This document shows positions 11,715-15,253 of a stretch of DNA of 15,253 nucleotides, in pieces. Location: contig JBHHYH010000069.1 of the NCBI GenBank assembly GCA_046757465.1, positions 1 through 15,253 of the forward strand, in the 5' to 3' direction. The position numbers were made by a program, and so were the translations under genes. The stretch comes from Scalindua_A sp046757465. GTDB taxonomy: Bacteria; Planctomycetota; Brocadiia; Brocadiales; Scalinduaceae. The notes beneath the pieces are model-generated. The model did not search any database, was not told where the DNA came from, and saw nothing but the letters and a program-made list of their open reading frames with translations. Each line of letters opens with the position of its first letter. Within the stretch, counting starts at the first letter, position 1.

Positions 11715-12473
11715 TCATATCTCTGTAGTCATTAAATCCTCAGCTAATATTATGTTCCCACTAAATTCTTCTTTACACTGCCCTAAGATATCATAGTCAT
11801 CACAAATCGGATAAAAATGTGTTAGTATGAGCTTTTTGCAGTTTGATTCCCTGGCAATCTTCCCCGCAAGTGTTGCATTAAGATGACCTTCAACCTTTAT
11901 ATGTTTAGGATATGAGCATTCGAGCAATAATACATCTACATCTTTTGCTAATTCGACTATGCTTTTACAATAATCCGTATCTCCTGAATATACCAGAGTT
12001 TTTCCATCGTTAGATTCAACTCGATATGCAATGCTGTTGTCAAGGTGTTTAACAAGGCACGATGAAATTTTAAAATCTTTAAAATCGACGTGACCGTCTG
12101 ACAGCTCTTTAATAACCAAATCATATCCTCTTGGTTCGATAAAATTATTGAAATCCTTGGACAGATTCTGATATAAGCCCTTCATACCGGTTGGGCCTAT
12201 TATAGTCAAGTTTTTGTCTTTGTCTTTGTCATCGTTTGGTATCCTTAATGCAAAAAGAAGTGAGATTAGATCTACGACATGATCCGGATGAAAATGCGTG
12301 TAAATTGCATAATCAATCTCCTTGAAGCTTGAAGATGCTTCTGCAAGCTTCTTTAATGTTCCTGAACCACTGTCAATCAATATCTTCTTGTCGTTTACAC
12401 ATACAAGATAGCCAGACGAACCCCTCCTCGCTGTAACAATACCTGTACCAGAACCCAGAATGGTAAGTTTCAT
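11715..12473 (-). CDS. RNase Z-like metallo-beta-lactamase-fold hydrolase
   Basis: This 252-residue protein begins MKLTILGSGTG and has THFHPDH (His60, His62, Asp64, His65), His143 (VKHLDNSIAYRV), Asp165 (YSGDTDY), His197 and His219 (LILTHFYP). This is the complete dinuclear-zinc ligand set of the RNase Z/arylsulfatase-like branch. Length is below the roughly 300 residues typical of tRNase Z, and no long flexible arm is obvious, so a tRNA role is uncertain. PhnP-type activity is also possible but unsupported. ATG 12473 has only a weak AAAGAGA about ten bases upstream. It converges on the phosphotransferase gene with a 40-base gap and no clear terminator. Product and substrate are unknown; the fold is certain. 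Confidence 0.82.
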   Translation of the reverse strand: MKLTILGSGTGIVTARRGSSGYLVCVNDKKILIDSGSGTLKKLAEASSSFKEIDYAIYTHFHPDHVVDLISLLFALRIPNDDKDKDKNLTIIGPTGMKGLYQNLSKDFNNFIEPRGYDLVIKELSDGHVDFKDFKISSCLVKHLDNSIAYRVESNDGKTLVYSGDTDYCKSIVELAKDVDVLLLECSYPKHIKVEGHLNATLAGKIARESNCKKLILTHFYPICDDYDILGQCKEEFSGNIILAEDLMTTEI

Positions 12474-12516
12474 AATAAATTAGTCTCTTTCAATAACCAA
12501 TTTGGCCATACGAGGA

Positions 12517-12685
12517 TATATAAGTAGTATCTGTTGCGGAAATCTTAAATGCCCAAAAATGTCTAAATCCTGTGCTGAACTTGTTTCAGTATTGTTTCAG
12601 AATCTTATATATCAATCCTGAATCAAGTTCAGGACCTGGTTCAGGGTGACAATATAGTGTTTCCGCAACAGATACTAAGTATATA
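12517..12685. mobile_element. MITE-like element with 17-bp terminal inverted repeats
   Basis: AGTATCTGTTGCGGAAA (12526-12542) and its exact reverse complement (12660-12676) bound about 150 bp. The symmetry extends outward imperfectly through TATATAAGT and AAGTATATA. The centre has an inner palindrome CCTGAA-TCAAG-TTCAGG (12617-12633) and no coding capacity. Size, perfect ends and a TA-rich target suggest a non-autonomous transposon; no transposase is in the window. Confidence 0.65.
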
Positions 12686-12777
12686 AATCACAAAAATGGA
12701 ACATGAAAATCCGTATAGCTATCTGAAACAAAAGTCTAAACTTTTAGATAATCGGGTATTATTTATTACCATAGCAT

Positions 12778-12805
12778 ATACAACCGTGGTTGTATAAGTT
12801 TTTTT
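12778..12805 (+). terminator. Rho-independent terminator, plus strand
   Basis: ATACAACC (12778-12785) and GGTTGTAT (12788-12795) form an 8-bp stem, followed by AAGTTTTTTT. It would stop plus-strand transcripts entering from the left, although no plus-strand gene lies closer than 11674. Confidence 0.55.
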
Positions 12806-12827
12806 GAGCGTATAGACATAAAAAAAA

Positions 12828-12848
12828 GCCCACAAAGATGTGGGCTTT
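12828..12848. terminator. Bidirectional terminator hairpin
   Basis: GCCCACA (12828-12834) pairs with TGTGGGC (12839-12845) around AAGA. The stem extends through AAA/TTT and an A run lies on the left, so the minus strand reads hairpin then seven T. It probably ends minus-strand transcripts from the secreted-protein gene. Confidence 0.7.
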
Positions 12849-13055
12849 CTATATAATCCTAAATCGAGCGGTTTCTAATTGGTGGCATAAAAGGTCTTTG
12901 TTAACCAGCGATATTTTTCTATATATGAAAATCGCCTCTGTTCGGTTCAAAAATCGCTCAACCTAGGTAAAATTCTATTTCAAAACAAACAATTCTTCTT
13001 TTTACCATCAAAGATTGGGCACCCGTTTAAGAGGTACCCTTTCTTTTTCGGTAAA

Positions 13056-13478
13056 TCACTCTACCTTAAGATATGGAGTGATCAGGACAATTCTTACTGC
13101 CCAAAACTTTCCATCTCTTATTGAGTAATTACATTTGACGTAATCACCAGCCTTAAGATAGTCAAAGCTTAATTCGTCTTCCTTTTGGAATTCAGTGCCA
13201 CCTCTAATTGATATTATATCAGTCTTTGCATCTCCCATATAGCAGGTTGTATCTTTACCTAGAAATAATGGCTCGTTTCCTAACATTTCAGATTCTTCTA
13301 ATGTGATATTCATTTTTTCCAGATCAAGACTCTTTATCTTACCCTCGATTACGGCAAGGCTATTAGCCCCTGCTGCAAAACCAGGCCAATCAACGGATTT
13401 CCCGGCAAATGCATTGGACCCAAAAAGAAGCGCTCCTAAAAAGAAGGCCAGTGTTAACAATTTTGTCGTCCTATACAT
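13056..13478 (-). CDS. Small secreted/periplasmic protein
   Basis: This 140-residue protein has a textbook signal peptide, MYRTTKLLTLAFFLGALLFG followed by SNAFA, with cleavage expected after Ala25. The mature part is about 115 residues. It contains ANSLAVIEGKIKSLDLEKMNITLEES and a later segment YLKAGDYVKCNYSIRDGKFWAVRIVLI. This pattern of short strands (V.G.I..ID...ITL, then 'G..V.V.Y...DGK..A..I') resembles small OB-like envelope domains such as DUF5666, but I cannot assign a family. Two cysteines (CYMG, KCNYS) could form a disulfide. ATG 13478 has AAAGGAGGG eight bases upstream. A minus-strand TATAAT lies at 13531-13526, about 50 bases upstream of the start. It is transcribed divergently from the methyltransferase gene. 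Confidence 0.75.
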   Translation of the reverse strand: MYRTTKLLTLAFFLGALLFGSNAFAGKSVDWPGFAAGANSLAVIEGKIKSLDLEKMNITLEESEMLGNEPLFLGKDTTCYMGDAKTDIISIRGGTEFQKEDELSFDYLKAGDYVKCNYSIRDGKFWAVRIVLITPYLKVE

Positions 13479-13625
13479 TTTTCACACCCTCCTTTTCTGG
13501 TTAAGTAAAACTTTTGTTTTTCTTTATTATAACATCAATTATCGTGCCAATTTTACCAAAAAAATCAAAATTGGAAACGTAATCTATACAGTCACAACAT
13601 TCGTTAAAATGGAGGATTACAAACA

Positions 13626-13650
13626 TTTGTTTTTCTTAAAGAAAAACAAA
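13626..13650. repeat. 12-bp perfect inverted repeat in the divergent spacer
   Basis: TTTGTTTTTCTT (13626-13637) and AAGAAAAACAAA (13639-13650) are perfectly complementary around one base. It lies between the secreted-protein and methyltransferase genes, roughly 90 bases before the latter, and could be a regulator site or simply a local hairpin. Confidence 0.45.
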
Positions 13651-13739
13651 GATTATGTCAACATAACTCAATATCAAAAAAGTCTAAATTCTTAGATTAA
13701 CCCATAGAAAACGTATATTATTTTTGATACCATTCGTTT

Positions 13740-14897
13740 ATGGATACCTCAGATTTAAAGGCAGAGATTGTCAATTTAATGGTAAATAAAGGGAAGATAA
13801 CCTTTGCTGATTACATGGACTTGGCCCTTTATCATCCAAAATATGGATACTACACTTCTGAAAAAGAGAAGATAGGTAAAAGGGGCGATTATTATACAAG
13901 TTCAGACGTTCATCCTGTTTTTGGCGAACTTATTGCCAGACAACTGGAACAGATGTGGAAAATATTAGGTAAGGGTAAGTTCACGGTTGTAGAGATGGGA
14001 GCAGGTAAGGGCTGGCTTTGTTATGACATAATTAGTTTTATTAAAGATAGGTTCCCCGAATTTTTCGAGAAGATTGATTATAAAATTGTAGAGATAAGCA
14101 AGAACCTTGTCGTAAAACAGTCCAGTATTTTACAAGGATTGGAAGATCGAATTTCATGGGAGTCATTTTCATCAGATTGTTTCTCCTTTAAACCCATTGA
14201 TGGATGTTTTTTATCAAACGAATTTGTTGACTCTCTTCCAGTACACCAGGTAAAAGTCCGAAATGGTTGCCTGCAAGAAATATATGTATCAACTAAGGAC
14301 GGTGATTTTTTTGAAATAACAGATGAGTTGTCCGATCCAGTATTGAAAGATTATTTTAAAGAATTAAGTATAAACTTAAAGGAAGGGCAAAAAGCAGAGG
14401 TAAATTTAAATGTATTGAACTGGATAAGAAACATGTCTCATTACTTGAAGAGGGGTTTTATTATCACTATAGATTACGGCTATCTTGCCGAAGACCTTTA
14501 TTCTGAAGATAGATACAGGGGAACGCTGATGTGTTATTACAAACACACCACTAGTGAGAATCCTTTCGTAAGAGTTGGCAATCAGGATATGACATCTCAT
14601 GTAAATTTCAGCAGCATAATGCAAGCCGGAAGTAAATGTGGATTAAAAACCACTGGCTTTGCCAAACAGTCTCACTTTTTAATAGCACTTGGAATCCTTG
14701 ATAAGATGAAAGAATCATACGGAGATATTGGAGGTATCCTGAAAATGAAGACCCTTCTTCTACCTGGTGGGATGGGAGATATATTCAAGGTCCTAATCCA
14801 GCACAAGGGAATAAATAGCCCAAAATTAATTGGTTTAAGGAGTATTTCCGAACCCGAATTTGTAAGGGAGATCGAGGGCTTAGAAGGTAATGGATGA
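13740..14897 (+). CDS. MidA/NDUFAF7-family SAM-dependent methyltransferase
   Basis: This 385-residue protein belongs to COG1565 (DUF185). The N-terminal block ITFADYMDLALYHPKYGYYTS (20-40) with IGKRGDYYTSSDVHPVFGELIA (45-66) is the family hallmark. SAM-binding motif I is VVEMGAGKGWLCYDI (83-97), an acidic second-strand end lies at KIVEIS, and FLSNEFVDSLPVHQ (157-170) is the conserved post-motif segment. Human NDUFAF7 symmetrically dimethylates an arginine of complex I subunit NDUFS2; bacterial members are uncharacterised or implicated in respiratory complex assembly. Length and motifs are complete. ATG 13740 gives the expected N-terminus, but no good Shine-Dalgarno precedes it. It stands alone with no operon partner in the window. 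Confidence 0.85.
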   Translation: MDTSDLKAEIVNLMVNKGKITFADYMDLALYHPKYGYYTSEKEKIGKRGDYYTSSDVHPVFGELIARQLEQMWKILGKGKFTVVEMGAGKGWLCYDIISFIKDRFPEFFEKIDYKIVEISKNLVVKQSSILQGLEDRISWESFSSDCFSFKPIDGCFLSNEFVDSLPVHQVKVRNGCLQEIYVSTKDGDFFEITDELSDPVLKDYFKELSINLKEGQKAEVNLNVLNWIRNMSHYLKRGFIITIDYGYLAEDLYSEDRYRGTLMCYYKHTTSENPFVRVGNQDMTSHVNFSSIMQAGSKCGLKTTGFAKQSHFLIALGILDKMKESYGDIGGILKMKTLLLPGGMGDIFKVLIQHKGINSPKLIGLRSISEPEFVREIEGLEGNG

Positions 14898-14961
14898 TTC
14901 ATTTTCCTCTTTAACATCTTGTTATTATGACAAAAAGATTATTGAGCCGCACGGGTGAAGC

Positions 14962-15029
14962 CCCTGCCCGACAAATGGCAGGCGGGCGTGGTACCAATAG
15001 TACGCCCGCCTGCCATCCGTCGGGCAGGG
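14962..15029. repeat. Long GC-rich hairpin after the methyltransferase
   Basis: CCCTGCCCGAC (14962-14972) pairs with GTCGGGCAGGG (15019-15029), and ATGGCAGGCGGGCGT (14975-14989) with ACGCCCGCCTGCCAT (15002-15016), around a two-by-two internal loop and a 12-base loop. That makes 26 paired bases with no other mismatch. No T run follows, so it is a repeat rather than a standard terminator. Confidence 0.8.
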
Positions 15030-15030
15030 C

Positions 15031-15202
15031 GAAATCCGCCGAAGCAATAAGGGTATCCACTTCGCATTTCCATCCTCCGTAGTCCTCGTCCTTCGCAGTA
15101 GTCCTACTACAGAGCGAGGGCTCCTTAGCCTGAAGGCGACGGATGGACGGAGGACGGGCATCCATCCGCCTTAGATGGATGGTCTTCTGCGAAGGCGGAT
15201 AA
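15031..15202. repeat. GC-rich repeat block with ATCCGCC/GGCGGAT ends
   Basis: About 170 bp bounded by ATCCGCC (15034-15040) and GGCGGAT (15194-15200). Internal hairpins include CCATCC/GGATGG around 15158-15182 and CGGAGGA/TCCTCCG pieces. Minus-strand frames across it are artefacts of composition. It is likely a dispersed repeat; nothing in it looks coding. Confidence 0.55.
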
Positions 15203-15205
15203 AAG

Positions 15206-15234
15206 TTGACAAAGATTATCCAGGTAAGTATATT
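15206..15234 (+). promoter_or_regulatory. Sigma70-type promoter reading off the right edge
   Basis: TTGACA (15206-15211), a 17-base spacer and TATATT (15229-15234) form a near-consensus promoter directed rightward. It starts just after the repeat block, so it should drive a gene that begins beyond 15253. Confidence 0.6.
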
Positions 15235-15253
15235 TAAAAAGAATATGCGCCCG

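Larger units (their letters stand above)
12474..13055. other. Non-coding spacer with terminators
   Basis: This stretch holds the MITE-like element (12517-12685), terminator hairpins at 12778-12805 and 12828-12848, a GCGAT/ATCGC-type hairpin near 12907-12935, and a weak GGGCACC/GGTACCC stem with T-rich tail at 13017-13048. A 33-codon frame at 12696-12797 (MEHENPYSYLKQK..., ending ITIAYTTVVV) has no ribosome site and runs into the first terminator, so I do not call it a gene. Confidence 0.5.

Noticed and set aside
11715..12473. The metallo-beta-lactamase-fold gene as PhnP of phosphonate catabolism
   Set aside because: It lacks the PhnP cysteine-rich segment, is on the opposite strand, and no C-P lyase genes are present; only proximity supports the idea.
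14911..15165. Two long minus-strand frames near the right end
   Set aside because: They are generated by the GC-rich hairpins and repeat block, with low-complexity composition and no ribosome site.

Overview
This is an AT-rich bacterial chromosomal window with many dispersed hairpin repeats, signal-peptide-bearing proteins and frequent TTG/GTG starts. No rRNA, tRNA or marker gene fixes the taxon. An environmental Gram-negative-type lineage such as Planctomycetota/Brocadiales is possible, but that is only a guess.

Region 1 (1-1895, plus strand) is an accessory strip of small same-direction genes separated by imperfect palindromic repeats: a hicB-hicA toxin-antitoxin pair, an orphan YgiT/MqsA-type zinc-finger antitoxin, the 3' end of a broken gene, and a DUF1871-like small gene. 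The spacer after hicA folds like an integron attC site (CTAACAA...TTGTTAG, with GTTAGAC as R'). Three later spacers share conserved ends around variable centres. The strip looks like a decayed cassette array without an integrase. Region 2 (1892-4955, minus strand) holds a 47-aa ORF coupled to a MerR/excisionase-type HTH protein, with paired palindromic operators upstream. It also holds a 333-aa protein with a C-terminal winged helix, a membrane-anchored DUF2939-like protein, and the C-terminal part of a thermonuclease whose stop overlaps the DUF2939-like start.

Region 3 (4956-7135) is a repeat-filled spacer, a nicotinate phosphoribosyltransferase gene (minus strand) and a second repeat-rich spacer.

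Region 4 (7136-11674, plus strand) is the main metabolic locus. A two-subunit phosphonopyruvate decarboxylase is followed, after a repeat-filled gap, by a tightly overlapping trio: a PhnW-like 2-aminoethylphosphonate transaminase, a PntC/LicC-like cytidylyltransferase and a CDP-alcohol phosphotransferase. The last gene carries an extra N-terminal domain resembling a degenerate nucleotidyltransferase, visible only if translation begins at AUA (10400). There the usual ATGA stop/start overlap reads ATAA. Read together, the genes suggest phosphonopyruvate -> phosphonoacetaldehyde -> 2-AEP -> CMP-AEP -> AEP transferred to a lipid or other alcohol (a phosphonolipid head group). PEP mutase is not in the window.

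Region 5 (11715-15253) has an RNase Z-like metallo-beta-lactamase-fold hydrolase, a MITE-like element, terminators, a small secreted protein, a MidA/NDUFAF7-family methyltransferase, and a terminal repeat block with a good sigma70-type promoter reading off the right edge.
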